Notes under the pieces: generated by a model
Databases searched by the model: none
Seen by the model: the letters and a program-made list of their open reading frames with translations, nothing else
What the model was told of the DNA's origin: nothing
Translations under genes and position numbers: made by a program
Assembly (NCBI RefSeq): GCF_030499575.1
Contig: NZ_JASTLC010000001.1
Coordinates: forward strand, 5,046,001 to 5,110,000
Direction: 5' to 3'
Source: Streptomyces sp. DG2A-72
GTDB taxonomy: Bacteria > Actinomycetota > Actinomycetes > Streptomycetales > Streptomycetaceae
DNA: 64,000 nucleotides
In this document: in pieces, positions 54,450-63,719 of the stretch
How positions within the stretch are numbered: the stretch's first letter is position 1
Layout of the letters: every line of letters begins with the position of its first letter

Positions 54450-57044
54450 ATGGCCGACGAGAACACTCCCTTCACGCCTGAAGAAGGCGGCGACATCGCC
54501 CAGCGTGTCGAGCCCGTCGGGCTCGAGACGGAGATGCAGCGCTCGTACCTCGACTACGCGATGTCCGTCATCGTCTCCCGTGCGCTGCCGGACGTCCGGG
54601 ACGGGCTCAAGCCCGTCCACCGCCGCGTGCTGTACGCCATGTACGACGGCGGCTACCGCCCCGAGCGCGGCTTCTACAAGTGCGCCCGTGTGGTCGGCGA
54701 CGTCATGGGCAACTACCACCCCCACGGCGACTCCTCGATCTACGACGCCCTGGTCCGCCTCGCCCAGCCGTGGTCGATGCGCATGCCGCTCGTCGACTCC
54801 AACGGAAACTTCGGCTCTCCGGGCAACGACCCCGCGGCCGCCATGCGGTACACCGAGTGCAAGATGGCGCCGCTGTCGATGGAGATGGTCCGTGACATCG
54901 ACGAGGAGACCGTCGACTTCACGGACAACTACGACGGCCGCTCCCAGGAGCCGACCGTCCTGCCCGCCCGCTTCCCGAACCTGCTGATCAACGGCTCGGC
55001 CGGTATCGCGGTCGGTATGGCGACCAACATTCCGCCGCACAACCTGCGCGAGGTCGCGTCCGGCGCCCAGTGGTACCTGGAGAACCCGGAGGCGTCGCAC
55101 GAGGAGCTGCTCGACGCCCTCGTCGAGCGCATCAAGGGCCCGGACTTCCCGACCGGCGCGCTCGTCGTCGGACGCAAGGGCATCGAGGAGGCCTACCGCA
55201 CCGGCCGTGGCTCCATCACGATGCGCGCGGTCGTCGAGGTCGAGGAGATCCAGGGCCGTCAGTGCCTGGTGGTGACGGAGCTGCCGTACCAGGTCAATCC
55301 CGACAACCTGGCGCAGAAGATCGCCGACCTGGTGAAGGACGGCAAGGTCGGCGGTATCGCGGACGTCCGTGACGAGACCTCGTCCCGCACCGGCCAGCGA
55401 CTGGTCATCGTGCTGAAGCGGGACGCGGTCGCCAAGGTCGTCCTGAACAACCTCTACAAGCACACCGACCTGCAGACCAACTTCGGCGCCAACATGCTGG
55501 CCCTGGTCGACGGCGTGCCCCGCACCCTCTCCCTGGACGCGTTCATCCGCCACTGGGTGACGCACCAGATCGAGGTCATCGTCCGCCGGACGCGCTTCCG
55601 CCTGCGCAAGGCCGAGGAGCGCGCTCACATCCTCCGCGGCCTCCTCAAGGCCCTGGACGCCATCGACGAGGTCATCGCGCTGATCCGGCGCAGCGACACC
55701 GTCGAGATCGCGCGCGGGGGCCTGATGCAGCTCCTGGAGATCGACGAGATCCAGGCCAACGCCATCCTCGAGATGCAGCTGCGCCGCCTCGCCGCCCTGG
55801 AGCGCCAGAAGATCGTCCAGGAGCACGACGAACTCCAGGCGAAGATCAACGAGTACAACGAGATCCTCGCCTCGCCGGTCCGTCAGCGCGGCATCGTCAG
55901 CGCGGAACTGGCCGCGATCGTCGAGAAGTTCGGCGACGACCGCAAGACCACGCTGGTGCCCTACGACGGTGACATGTCCATCGAGGACCTGATCGCCGAA
56001 GAGGACATCGTGGTGACCGTCTCACGTGGCGGTTACGTCAAGCGCACCAAGACCGTCGACTACCGGGCCCAGAAGCGCGGCGGCAAGGGCGTGCGCGGCA
56101 CGAAGCTCAAGGAAGACGACATCGTCGACCACTTCTTCGTGTCCACCACCCACCACTGGCTGCTGTTCTTCACCAACAAGGGCCGCGTCTACCGGGCGAA
56201 GGCGTACGAGCTGCCGGACGCCGGCCGTGACGCGCGCGGCCAGCACGTGGCCAACCTGCTCGCCTTCCAGCCGGACGAGGCGATCGCCGAGATCCTCGCG
56301 ATCCGCGACTACGAGGCAGCGCCGCACCTGGTGCTCGCCACCAAGGGCGGTCTGGTCAAGAAGACGCCTCTGAAGGATTACGATTCGCCGCGTTCCGGTG
56401 GCGTCATCGCGATCAACCTCCGTGAGACAGCGGACGGTTCCGATGACGAACTGATCGGAGCCGAACTCGTATCGCCCGATGACGATCTGCTTCTGATCAG
56501 CAAGAAGGCACAATCGATCAGGTTCACTGCCACGGACGACGCCCTGCGTCCCATGGGCCGTGCCACCTCGGGTGTCAAGGGCATGAGTTTCCGCGAGGGC
56601 GACGAGCTGCTCTCGATGAATGTTGTTCGACCCGGTACGTTCGTGTTCACTGCCACCGACGGTGGGTACGCGAAGCGGACCGCTGTCGACGAGTACCGCG
56701 TCCAGGGACGCGGCGGCCTCGGCATCAAGGCCGCCAAGATCGTGGAGGACCGCGGATCGCTCGTCGGTGCGCTGGTGGTCGAGGAGACCGACGAGATCCT
56801 CGCCATCACGCTGTCCGGCGGTGTGATTCGTACGCGAGTCAACGAGGTCAGGGAGACAGGCCGTGACACCATGGGCGTCCAACTGATCAACCTGGGCAAG
56901 CGCGATGCCGTCGTCGGCATCGCACGCAACGCCGAGGCGGGACGCGAGGCGGAGGAAGTCGACGGCGACGTGGCCGTGGACGAGACCGCCGAGGGTGTCG
57001 CGACCACCGGCACGGACGAGGGTGAGGCGCCCTCGGACGAGTAG
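54450..57044 (+). CDS. gyrA: DNA gyrase subunit A
   Basis: The product has 864 residues from ATG 54450 behind a CAGGAAGGATCTTCACC ribosome binding site. The breakage-reunion domain has catalytic Tyr134 (AAMRYTE). The quinolone-resistance region reads [17 protein letters not shown], with Ser and Asp at the two key positions (wild-type-like). The C-terminal beta-pinwheel has repeats including the GyrA box QKRGGKG. The acidic tail is typical. Gene pair gyrB-gyrA is in one operon. Confidence 0.98.
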   Translation: MADENTPFTPEEGGDIAQRVEPVGLETEMQRSYLDYAMSVIVSRALPDVRDGLKPVHRRVLYAMYDGGYRPERGFYKCARVVGDVMGNYHPHGDSSIYDALVRLAQPWSMRMPLVDSNGNFGSPGNDPAAAMRYTECKMAPLSMEMVRDIDEETVDFTDNYDGRSQEPTVLPARFPNLLINGSAGIAVGMATNIPPHNLREVASGAQWYLENPEASHEELLDALVERIKGPDFPTGALVVGRKGIEEAYRTGRGSITMRAVVEVEEIQGRQCLVVTELPYQVNPDNLAQKIADLVKDGKVGGIADVRDETSSRTGQRLVIVLKRDAVAKVVLNNLYKHTDLQTNFGANMLALVDGVPRTLSLDAFIRHWVTHQIEVIVRRTRFRLRKAEERAHILRGLLKALDAIDEVIALIRRSDTVEIARGGLMQLLEIDEIQANAILEMQLRRLAALERQKIVQEHDELQAKINEYNEILASPVRQRGIVSAELAAIVEKFGDDRKTTLVPYDGDMSIEDLIAEEDIVVTVSRGGYVKRTKTVDYRAQKRGGKGVRGTKLKEDDIVDHFFVSTTHHWLLFFTNKGRVYRAKAYELPDAGRDARGQHVANLLAFQPDEAIAEILAIRDYEAAPHLVLATKGGLVKKTPLKDYDSPRSGGVIAINLRETADGSDDELIGAELVSPDDDLLLISKKAQSIRFTATDDALRPMGRATSGVKGMSFREGDELLSMNVVRPGTFVFTATDGGYAKRTAVDEYRVQGRGGLGIKAAKIVEDRGSLVGALVVEETDEILAITLSGGVIRTRVNEVRETGRDTMGVQLINLGKRDAVVGIARNAEAGREAEEVDGDVAVDETAEGVATTGTDEGEAPSDE

Positions 57045-57062
57045 CGCGAGGAGTGAGTCATC

Positions 57063-57851
57063 GTGAGCGGAGCCACGGGCGCCGGACCGACCGGTACGGA
57101 CACGGACGACGGCGGCCGTGGCTCCGCCGCGCGTGTGACGGACTCGCACACGACCAACCTGCAAGCGATCAAGTCGTCCCCGACCGACTCGCACTCGCCT
57201 GACACTCATGGATCCCAGGGGGGAACTGTGACGGACACCCGTGGCTCGCAGACCCAGCAGTACGCGGCTGGGGCGGGCTCGGCCGCTCCGGGCTCCCAGC
57301 CCCAGCCGTCGGCCCAGCAAGCCGCCCAGGCGGCGCCGCAGCCGCCGGCCTCTCCGCTGCCGGGAGAGCGCCAGCCCCAGCAGCCCGCCGGCCCGTACCA
57401 CCCGCCGCAGGCCTACCCGCCGGCTGCGGCGCCCGCCGGTGCCGTACGACGGCCCCGCACGGGCGCGCGTACGACGCCCCGCACCCGCAAGGCCCGGCTG
57501 CGCGTGGCGAAGGCCGACCCCTGGTCGGTCATGAAGGTGAGCTTCCTGCTCTCCATCGCCCTGGGCATCTGCACGATCGTCGCGTCGGCGGTGCTGTGGA
57601 TGGTCATGGACGCGATGGGCGTCTTCTCGACGGTCGGCGGCACGATCTCCGAGGCCACCGGCTCCAACGAGTCGAACGGCTTCGACCTCCAGTCCTTCCT
57701 GTCCCTCCCGAACGTCCTGATGTTCACGTCGATCATCGCGGTCATCGACGTCGTCCTCGCGACGGCCCTCGCGACCCTCGGCGCGTTCATCTACAACCTG
57801 TCGGCGGGCTTCGTGGGCGGCGTCGAACTGACGCTGGCCGAGGACGAGTGA
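57063..57851 (+). CDS. DUF3566 membrane protein downstream of gyrA
   Basis: The product has 262 residues from GTG 57063, 18 bp after gyrA and presumably in the gyrBA operon. Residues 1-150 are disordered and rich in Gln/Pro/Ser. Residues about 150-260 form the DUF3566 domain: RLRVAKADPWSVMKVSFLLS, a first TM helix and a second, VLMFTSIIAVIDVVLATALA. Rv0007 holds the same place in M. tuberculosis. A role in division or cell shape is proposed for the family, but not established from sequence. Confidence 0.9.
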   Translation: MSGATGAGPTGTDTDDGGRGSAARVTDSHTTNLQAIKSSPTDSHSPDTHGSQGGTVTDTRGSQTQQYAAGAGSAAPGSQPQPSAQQAAQAAPQPPASPLPGERQPQQPAGPYHPPQAYPPAAAPAGAVRRPRTGARTTPRTRKARLRVAKADPWSVMKVSFLLSIALGICTIVASAVLWMVMDAMGVFSTVGGTISEATGSNESNGFDLQSFLSLPNVLMFTSIIAVIDVVLATALATLGAFIYNLSAGFVGGVELTLAEDE

Positions 57852-57975
57852 CATTAACCGGCAACGCCGTTTCAAACCTCGGGCGACGGTCCTCTGACTA
57901 TCGATTTTGGGACTGCCCACGTCGTGCGCTAATCTTCAGGGGTCAGCGCGCGGGACATACACCGCAGAGCGCGGC

Positions 57976-58049
57976 GGGGCTATAGCTCAGTTGGTTAGAG
58001 CGCATCCCTGATAAGGATGAGGCCACAGGTTCAAATCCTGTTAGCCCCA
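57976..58049 (+). tRNA. tRNA-Ile (anticodon GAT)
   Basis: A 74-nt cloverleaf: acceptor GGGGCTA pairs with TAGCCCC, D-arm AGCTCAGTTGGTTAGAGC, anticodon stem CATCC/GGATG with loop CTGATAA (GAT at 58010-58012), and T-loop GGTTCAAATCC. No CCA is encoded, so the cca product is required. It is followed by a terminator. Confidence 0.97.
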
Positions 58050-58070
58050 CAGCGGCACAGCGCCAGGTGA

Positions 58071-58105
58071 GAAGCCCGGTAGGTCTCCAGGACCTACCGG
58101 GCTTC
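58071..58105 (+). terminator. Terminator of tRNA-Ile
   Basis: A 15-bp stem (GAAGCCCGGTAGGTC with its complement) has a TCCAG loop. It begins 21 bp after the tRNA. Confidence 0.88.
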
Positions 58106-58156
58106 TGCATGTGTGGATCTGGGCACCCCGCTACTGCCCATAACTTGTCCGTGAGA

Positions 58157-58191
58157 AAGGCCCGGCCGCTCGAGTCGAGCGGCCGGGCCTT
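58157..58191 (-). terminator. Terminator of the small secreted protein gene
   Basis: A near-perfect 35-bp palindrome (AAGGCCCGGCCGCTCGA-G-complement) ending TT, on the minus strand 66 bp after the stop. Confidence 0.85.
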
Positions 58192-58257
58192 GGTCCGGGC
58201 GGTGCTGTACGCAAGTTCGCCGTTTGGGGGATGGGGGAGGAAGGAGCGCGCCGGGGG

Positions 58258-58593
58258 TCAGCGCTGGAGAGGCGTGAGGGGCTCGGCCGGGTCGCAGAGG
58301 GCGGCGGCTTCGAGTGCCGCGTCCGCAACCGTGTCCGTCTGCGGTCGGTGCCGGCAGCCGGGGGACTTGCCGTGGGCCTCGGCGCGGATGCGTTGCTTCA
58401 TGGTGGGGGGCAGTGAGCGGGACCAGGCCCAGGGGATCGGCGGCGCCGTCACGTGCGTGACGCTGTTGCTCGCGGCCTCGGACTGCGGTACGGCCGCGTT
58501 CGCGGTCGTGGTGGCGAATCCGAGCGCCGTGCACAGCGCGAGGAAGGCGGTGACGATGGCGGTCCACAGCTTCATGACCTTGTTGCTGGCCAT
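58258..58593 (-). CDS. Small secreted protein
   Basis: The product has 111 residues from ATG 58593 (ribosome binding site GTGAGGGG). The signal peptide is MKLWTAIVTAFLALCTALGF followed by ATTTANAA, with cleavage after ANA. The mature part of about 80 residues has two Cys (PGCRHRP, ALCDPAE), possibly one disulfide, and is rich in Pro/Ala. No family was recognised. It is convergent with the tRNA unit. Confidence 0.72.
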   Translation of the reverse strand: MASNKVMKLWTAIVTAFLALCTALGFATTTANAAVPQSEAASNSVTHVTAPPIPWAWSRSLPPTMKQRIRAEAHGKSPGCRHRPQTDTVADAALEAAALCDPAEPLTPLQR

Positions 58594-58920
58594 GGCCCCT
58601 CACTTTCGGGTTGGGCGATTTGCGTACTTTCCTCATGATGTTTATGTGGGTCGCGAAGTGGTGGACCGACGCCCTTTGCGCGTCGATGTTCCGATCAACA
58701 CCACACGAATGGGTGCAGAGGGGATGAAAAGTGGAAGGAGGGTCACAAAGTCGCCGTCCGTGGCGGTGTGATCACCCTCCGATCGGAGGGGTATCGTCCG
58801 CTTCTACTGGGGTGTTCCGGACGGGAGTTGGCTGCGGACTCAGGTCACCGATCGATATCGGTCGGTGTGTATAGTCGGGCGCCAGAGGTCCCCTACGTCA
58901 ACGAAAGACGAGGTCGCGCG
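58594..58920. promoter_or_regulatory. Divergent promoter region with two palindromes
   Basis: This 327-bp gap contains CCCTCCGATCGGAGGG (58775-58790, a 16-bp perfect palindrome) and ACCGAT-CGAT-ATCGGT (58847-58862). TATAGT at 58869 could be a -10 for the DLW-39 gene. No coding sequence is apparent. Confidence 0.5.
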
Positions 58921-59049
58921 GTGAAGAAGCTTCTCCTGGTCGCACTGGCCGCCATCGGCGGGCTCCTCGTGTACCGCCAGATCCAGGCGGATCGCGCCGA
59001 GCAGGATCTGTGGACGGAGGCGACTGACTCCGTGCCCACGGGTTCGTGA
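58921..59049 (+). CDS. DLW-39-family small membrane protein
   Basis: The product has 42 residues from GTG 58921. It has one hydrophobic segment (LLLVALAAIGGLLVYRQI) and the defining motif EQDLWTEATD with D-L-W at the core. These conserved actinobacterial microproteins have no known function. They occur close to gyrA and the origin in many species. A family-sized gene of this length is easily missed. Confidence 0.88.
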   Translation: MKKLLLVALAAIGGLLVYRQIQADRAEQDLWTEATDSVPTGS

Positions 59050-59262
59050 GTATCGACATCGGATTCTGAAAACCCCGGCCGCCGAGCGGTCGGGGTTTTG
59101 TGTTGCGGGACATCTCCGGTTGTGCGAGGGGGTGTGATGTGCCACGAGGTGCCTTCGAGGCGGGCGTTTCGGTCGCTCGTACGGATTGCACGGATGACAT
59201 ACCACCGGGCGGGGGAGGATGGGCCCCGGTCCGGGTCCGGCGACGACGAGGGGTGGCGTGTC

Positions 59263-60636
59263 ATGGGGCGGCGGCGTACGACGTGGGGGCGTGCGAGGGG
59301 ATGGCCCCGTGGTCTTCTTCGTCCATCGCGGTACGCGCGCGTGGCTGCCATGGCAACCGTCCTGTGGGCGGCGACGGTTCTGCCCGGGGGTGCGGCGCTC
59401 GCCGCAGGGGCGACGGCCGGCTCGTACGCCTTCGGAACGCCCGGCTCGTACGCCTTCGACGAGGACGCACGGTCCGTCGAGGGGACGGCAGGCACCACGG
59501 AGGCCGACCGGCTGGACGTGGCCACGACGTACCGCAGTTCCCTCCCACAGGGCGGCAGGCTCTTCTACCGCCTCGAACTCGACGCCACCTCGAACGTGTA
59601 CGTCTCCGTGACCGCCGTCCCGCGCGCGGGCACCACAGTGAGCCCCACCGACAGCCTCAAGGTGTCGGTGCAGGACGCCAACAGCCGCTCCTGTTCGTAC
59701 GACACCGCCACCTTCGGGAGCCGCAGCCCGCACCCGATCGCCGCCTGGGGAGCACGAGAGGTCGCCGCGAGCGACTCCTCATGCGACGGCGCGGGCACCT
59801 ACTACGTGGTCGTGGAGCGCGTCGACCGGAGCGGTTCCTCACCCGACGCCTGGGACCTGGAGCTGGCCCCTGTCTCCGAACCACGGCTGAGGCAGACCAG
59901 TGCGACCGAGACCGAAGCACCCAAGGACTGGAACTCCGCCTCGCCCACCCCCCTGCTGAGCGAGGCCGAGCACCGCGACGGCGGCGGTGGCTTCACCCGG
60001 GCCACATCCATCGGTCAAGGCGTCTGGCGCGACGACCTGCGGCCCGGGCAGACCCTCTTCTACAAGGTGCCGGTCGACTGGGGACAGCAGCTCCACGCCA
60101 CCGCCGAGCTGGGCAGTACGAGCAGCGACGGCAGCCTCGTGGCCGCCGCCCTGGACATGTCCCTCTACAACCCCGTACGCGCCCATGTCGACGACGTCAG
60201 CCTGCACTACAACGGCAGCCAGAAGGCGGCGTCGATCGACCCGCTGCCGCCGGTCGCCTACGTCAACCGCTACGCCAGTCCCTCCGACCCGGTCAGCGGC
60301 ATGCGGTTCGCCGGCTCGTACTACCTCGTCGTCCATCTCGCGGAGCAGGTGGCCGAACAGTTCGGCGACGGGCCCTTCGGGCTGACGCTGCGGATCCGTG
60401 TCAGCGGTGCGGCCGAGGCCGAGCCCGGTTACGCGGGGAAAGCCGAGCCACCGAACCTCTTCGACGTCACGGCACAGGACCAGGAGGCCGTCATCGAGGG
60501 CGGCTCCGGCTCATCCGGCAGCGGCGACGCCGCGATGACGGTGGTCGCCGTGGGCGGGATCGGCGCGGGCACGGTGCTGGTGGCGGTGCTGGGAGTGTGG
60601 ACGCTCGTGGCACGGAGGCGGGCCGGGGCCTGGTAG
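59263..60636 (+). CDS. Secreted protein with C-terminal membrane anchor
   Basis: The product has about 457 residues from ATG 59263; ATG 59194 is possible. A long Arg-rich N-terminus leads to a signal segment (AAMATVLWAATVLPGGAALA). The ectodomain repeats beta-rich modules, with RLFYRLELDATSNVYVSVTA and then QTLFYKVPVDWGQQLHATAE. Two cysteine pairs occur in NSRSCSYDT and DSSCDGAG. One TM helix lies near the end (VGGIGAGTVLVAVLGVWTLV). Such modules resemble PPC-type secreted domains. It is convergent with a Ser/Thr kinase gene 25 bp away. The function is unknown. Confidence 0.75.
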   Translation: MGRRRTTWGRARGWPRGLLRPSRYARVAAMATVLWAATVLPGGAALAAGATAGSYAFGTPGSYAFDEDARSVEGTAGTTEADRLDVATTYRSSLPQGGRLFYRLELDATSNVYVSVTAVPRAGTTVSPTDSLKVSVQDANSRSCSYDTATFGSRSPHPIAAWGAREVAASDSSCDGAGTYYVVVERVDRSGSSPDAWDLELAPVSEPRLRQTSATETEAPKDWNSASPTPLLSEAEHRDGGGGFTRATSIGQGVWRDDLRPGQTLFYKVPVDWGQQLHATAELGSTSSDGSLVAAALDMSLYNPVRAHVDDVSLHYNGSQKAASIDPLPPVAYVNRYASPSDPVSGMRFAGSYYLVVHLAEQVAEQFGDGPFGLTLRIRVSGAAEAEPGYAGKAEPPNLFDVTAQDQEAVIEGGSGSSGSGDAAMTVVAVGGIGAGTVLVAVLGVWTLVARRRAGAW

Positions 60637-60661
60637 GGCGGCCGTGCCCGCGGGCTGGGGC

Positions 60662-62302
60662 TCAGATGCGGGTCAGCGCCCAGAACCCCACCGCGTAGCA
60701 GACCAGCGCGAGCAGCAGCAGCGGAACGGCCACCTTCGCCGGCGGGCCGGGGCGGCGGGGTGGGCGGGCCGCCCGGTGGCGCGGCTGCGAAATTGCCTGC
60801 GCGGGAGGTGGAACCTGCGGGTCCTGAGCGGTGTACGAAGCAGTAGAGGCATCGGCGCGGTGATGCGACGCCGGCGTCAGGGCCTGAGTGGAGTGGCGCG
60901 GCGTGGGCGGCTGGGGGGAGGACAGGACATGAGTGGGGTCGTTGGGGAAGAAGGGGGCGGGGCCGGGGTGGCTGCCCTCGGGTGGCGGGGGCTGCGGATG
61001 TGGGTGTGGGTGCAGTTGTGGATGTGGCTGAGCTTGCGCTTGTGGCTGGTGCTGGGGTCGCCGCTGGGCTTGGGCGTCCACCTGCTGCGGCAGAGGAGAG
61101 GAGCCGGTGGGCTGAGGGGGCGGCAGATGGAAGCTGCCGGTGTCCGACATGCTGGGCGGCTGAGCCCCCGTCGGCTGCCGGCGATCGGTGCCCCGCCCTG
61201 GACCGCCGACCTGCCGCTGAGCATCGGACACCCGCCGCGGATCGCTCTCCTGCCGCAGATCAGCCGGTACGACGGCTGCGCCCGCGCCGGTCGGGCCGGA
61301 ACCCGTGCCGGAGATGTTCGGCCCGGAGCCCGCATCAGCGCTGTTCGGCCCGGAGTCCGTTTCGCCGCGCCCAGCAGCCGAGCCCGGCTCGCCCCTGGTC
61401 GGCTCCACTCCCCTTGCCGGCTTGAGTGGGCCTTCGGGGCCGAACCCCGGGGGAAGCGGGCCGATCTGATCGAAGATCTCGATCAGTTCGTCGTCCGGGC
61501 CGCCCTCCGGGAGGAGCTCCGCCGCCGAGGCGAGGGCCTTGCGCGCCCCCGTGGCCGTGCGGAACCGCGCCTGTGGATCCGGCTGCAGCAGCGTGGCCAC
61601 GACCTGCCACAGCGGCTCGGGAATGCCCTTCGGCGCCCCCGGAGTCCCGTGCTCCGCGAAGTACTGGATGAGGGCCTTGGCATCCGGCTTGGCGCCCTCC
61701 AGCAGATACAGCGCCACCAGCCCTACGGCGAACAGGTCCGCGGCGAAGTCCGGCTCCGCGCCCATCATCTGCTCGGGCGCCAGATAGCCGGGCGTGCCCA
61801 CCACGAGGTTGGTCTCCGTCAACCGCGGCTCGCCCAGGCGCATGGCGATACCGAAGTCGGACAGCCGCAGCCGCGGCCTGCCCGTGCCGGTGGCCTCCAA
61901 CAGGACGTTGGCGGGCTTGATGTCGCGGTGCACGACGCCTTCCGCGTGTACTGCGGCCAGCCCAGACAGCAGCTGGTCGAGCAGGGTGCAGACGAAGGGC
62001 GTCGGCAGGGGGCCGTAGTCCCCGATCAGATGGACCAGCGAACCGCCGGCGACCAGATCCATGGTGAACAGGACCTTGTCGTCGTCAGCGGCCCAGCTGG
62101 CCGGCGCGAGCACATGAGGGTGATCGATCCGCAACGCCTGCTCCCGCACGAAGCGCAGCAGCGAGTGCGCGTCGCTCTGTTGCAGCACCTTGGCGGCGAC
62201 ATAGCGACGCCTGCGATGGTCCCAGGCACGCCACACAGCACCTACGCCGCCGCGTCCGATCGGGTCGGCCAGTTCATACCGGCCGGCGAAGACCTCACCC
62301 AT
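60662..62302 (-). CDS. Membrane-anchored Ser/Thr protein kinase (Hanks type)
   Basis: The product has 546 residues from ATG 62302. The kinase domain covers residues 9-275: glycine loop GRGGVGAVW, Lys38 in VAAKVL, the catalytic loop HRDIKPAN with Asp127, DFG with Asp149 and APEQ. All catalytic residues are present. Residues 280-520 are a Pro/Gln/His-rich linker. A single TM helix lies at about 521-541 (VAVPLLLLALVCYAVGFWAL), with almost nothing outside, so it lacks PASTA or sensor domains. What it phosphorylates is unknown. It faces the secreted protein gene convergently and follows an HTH regulator gene. Confidence 0.92.
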   Translation of the reverse strand: MGEVFAGRYELADPIGRGGVGAVWRAWDHRRRRYVAAKVLQQSDAHSLLRFVREQALRIDHPHVLAPASWAADDDKVLFTMDLVAGGSLVHLIGDYGPLPTPFVCTLLDQLLSGLAAVHAEGVVHRDIKPANVLLEATGTGRPRLRLSDFGIAMRLGEPRLTETNLVVGTPGYLAPEQMMGAEPDFAADLFAVGLVALYLLEGAKPDAKALIQYFAEHGTPGAPKGIPEPLWQVVATLLQPDPQARFRTATGARKALASAAELLPEGGPDDELIEIFDQIGPLPPGFGPEGPLKPARGVEPTRGEPGSAAGRGETDSGPNSADAGSGPNISGTGSGPTGAGAAVVPADLRQESDPRRVSDAQRQVGGPGRGTDRRQPTGAQPPSMSDTGSFHLPPPQPTGSSPLPQQVDAQAQRRPQHQPQAQAQPHPQLHPHPHPQPPPPEGSHPGPAPFFPNDPTHVLSSPQPPTPRHSTQALTPASHHRADASTASYTAQDPQVPPPAQAISQPRHRAARPPRRPGPPAKVAVPLLLLALVCYAVGFWALTRI

Positions 62303-62493
62303 GGCTGTGCGTCGCTCCTCCCCCTCAGGCTGTCCCCCTTGCTTCCCCCTCGACGAGCGATACGACTCCTGCCGCCCCCTGTGCGATGAGCGATACCCCC
62401 GTGGGTCACGGCCCCCGTGTCCGCGAACCCTTGCGCCCATTCCTCAGCCGTCGACCCGGCTACCGAACCCCCTTCGGTGACCGGGGCGCCGGA

Positions 62494-63042
62494 TCAGCTC
62501 TGGTGGGACTGGTAGTGCGCGACCGCGTCGGAGGTGCGGCCCGCGCCGTACACCCGGAGGAACTCTGCCAGTTCCGGGTGGGTCGGGGCGAGGGTGTCCG
62601 CCGCCTCGATGATGTCTCCCGCCGCCGCCACCGAGCGCAGCAGCGACTGGATCTCGCGGACCACCCGCTTGACCGTGGGCGCCCCCGAACTGCTGGTCGT
62701 GGTCGTGGTGTTGCTGAGCACCGAGCCCCCCTGCGACTTCTTGATCTCTTCCATGCGCTCGGTCGCCTCGGCCGCACTCACGCTGCCGTCCGCGACCTGC
62801 CCCGCCAGATCCTGCAGCAGCTGCACCCGCTGGACCACGGCGGGATTGCCGATCTTCGCCCGCTGGCCGCTCATCAGCTGCGACAGCATCGGTGCGGACA
62901 GGCCCAGTACCCCCGCGAGACGAGCCTGGTTGAGGCCAAGATCGTCTATCAGCTTACGGAAGAGCGCCCCCAGCGGCTCCCCGTACCAGTTCCGCTGCAG
63001 TTCCCGCGCTCTTGCGGTGGCTTCCTGCTGTGCGGCGTCCAT
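62494..63042 (-). CDS. HTH (XRE-like) DNA-binding protein
   Basis: The product has 182 residues from ATG 63042 (ribosome binding site GGGGAGACGC). The HTH near residues 35-60 is LGLNQARLAGVLGLSAPMLS, followed by QLMSGQRAKIGNPAVVQRVQ. The C-terminal half is polar with Thr/Ser runs (LSNTTTTTSSSG) and a helical tail. No effector domain is recognised. It is codirectional with the kinase gene 191 bp downstream and may share regulation. Confidence 0.85.
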   Translation of the reverse strand: MDAAQQEATARARELQRNWYGEPLGALFRKLIDDLGLNQARLAGVLGLSAPMLSQLMSGQRAKIGNPAVVQRVQLLQDLAGQVADGSVSAAEATERMEEIKKSQGGSVLSNTTTTTSSSGAPTVKRVVREIQSLLRSVAAAGDIIEAADTLAPTHPELAEFLRVYGAGRTSDAVAHYQSHQS

Positions 63043-63224
63043 TGCGTCTCCCCATCGCTTTCCCCAAAACGGCGGTTCGCTGTCGCGAACCACGCCGAGC
63101 ATCTTACGGAGAGTGGCGGTCCATCGGGACCCCCAATCTTTTTGCGAGATACGGGGGGCGACCCGGTACTCTGGTCTGCGGCGCCCGCCGGTATGTGGTT
63201 CTTCCGGTCGGACGCTCATCTTCC

Positions 63225-63297
63225 GGGGCCTTAGCTCAGTTGGTAGAGCGCTGTCTTTGCATGGCAGATGTCAGGGGTTCGACTCCCCTAGGCTCCA
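63225..63297 (+). tRNA. tRNA-Ala (anticodon TGC)
   Basis: A 73-nt cloverleaf: acceptor GGGGCCT pairs with AGGCTCC (one G-T pair), D-arm AGCTCAGTTGGTAGAGC, anticodon stem CTGTC/GGCAG with loop TTTGCAT (TGC at 63258-63260), and T-loop GGTTCGACTCC. CCA is not encoded. Confidence 0.97.
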
Positions 63298-63303
63298 CAC
63301 CTC

Positions 63304-63344
63304 GGACCGGCCAGGCGCCTCAGCGGCGCCTGGCCGGTCCTTTT
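63304..63344 (+). terminator. Terminator of tRNA-Ala
   Basis: A 16-bp perfect stem (GGACCGGCCAGGCGCC with its complement) has a TCAGC loop and a TTTT tract. Confidence 0.92.
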
Positions 63345-63636
63345 GTCGGGCCCGCTTCCAGGGGTGATATGCGTCACGCGGGACGGTCCGATGGCGTTGC
63401 AGTTCTTTGCGCAAAGAGGTGGGACGGGTGGAGGCGGTGAAGCGGTCGCCGGCCGTGACCGACGGCGTATGACGGAGCGCGCTCCGGCGTGCAGGCCGTG
63501 TGAGCTGGTGTGAACGGTTGTAGGTAGCCAGAGGAATACGTTGCGTTAAGAAAGTCTGTGCCGAACCTGCACACCAGGGCCGTTGCAAACGTCATCGGGA
63601 GCGGCGTGTGTAAACGCATGCCCGGGCTCGATGCCT
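63345..63636. other. Non-coding stretch after tRNA-Ala
   Basis: These 292 bp between the tRNA-Ala terminator and the parS-like site hold no recognisable gene or strong repeat. The gap continues to the DUF5324-like gene at 63720. Confidence 0.5.
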
Positions 63637-63650
63637 GTTCCACGTGAAAC
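63637..63650. other. Degenerate parS site (GTTCCACGTGAAAC)
   Basis: One mismatch to the consensus. It is the only parS-like site to the right of oriC in this window. Confidence 0.6.
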
Positions 63651-63656
63651 ATCACA

Positions 63657-63690
63657 GTGGGGCGGGGGACCCTCAAGTCTCCCGCCCCAC
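63657..63690 (-). terminator. Hairpin terminator of the DUF5324-like gene
   Basis: A 10-bp stem (GTGGGGCGGG/CCCGCCCCAC) with a 14-nt loop lies 30 bp after the stop on the minus strand. Confidence 0.7.
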
Positions 63691-63719
63691 CGCACAGTTG
63701 GCGTGACCGGCCGGAACGC

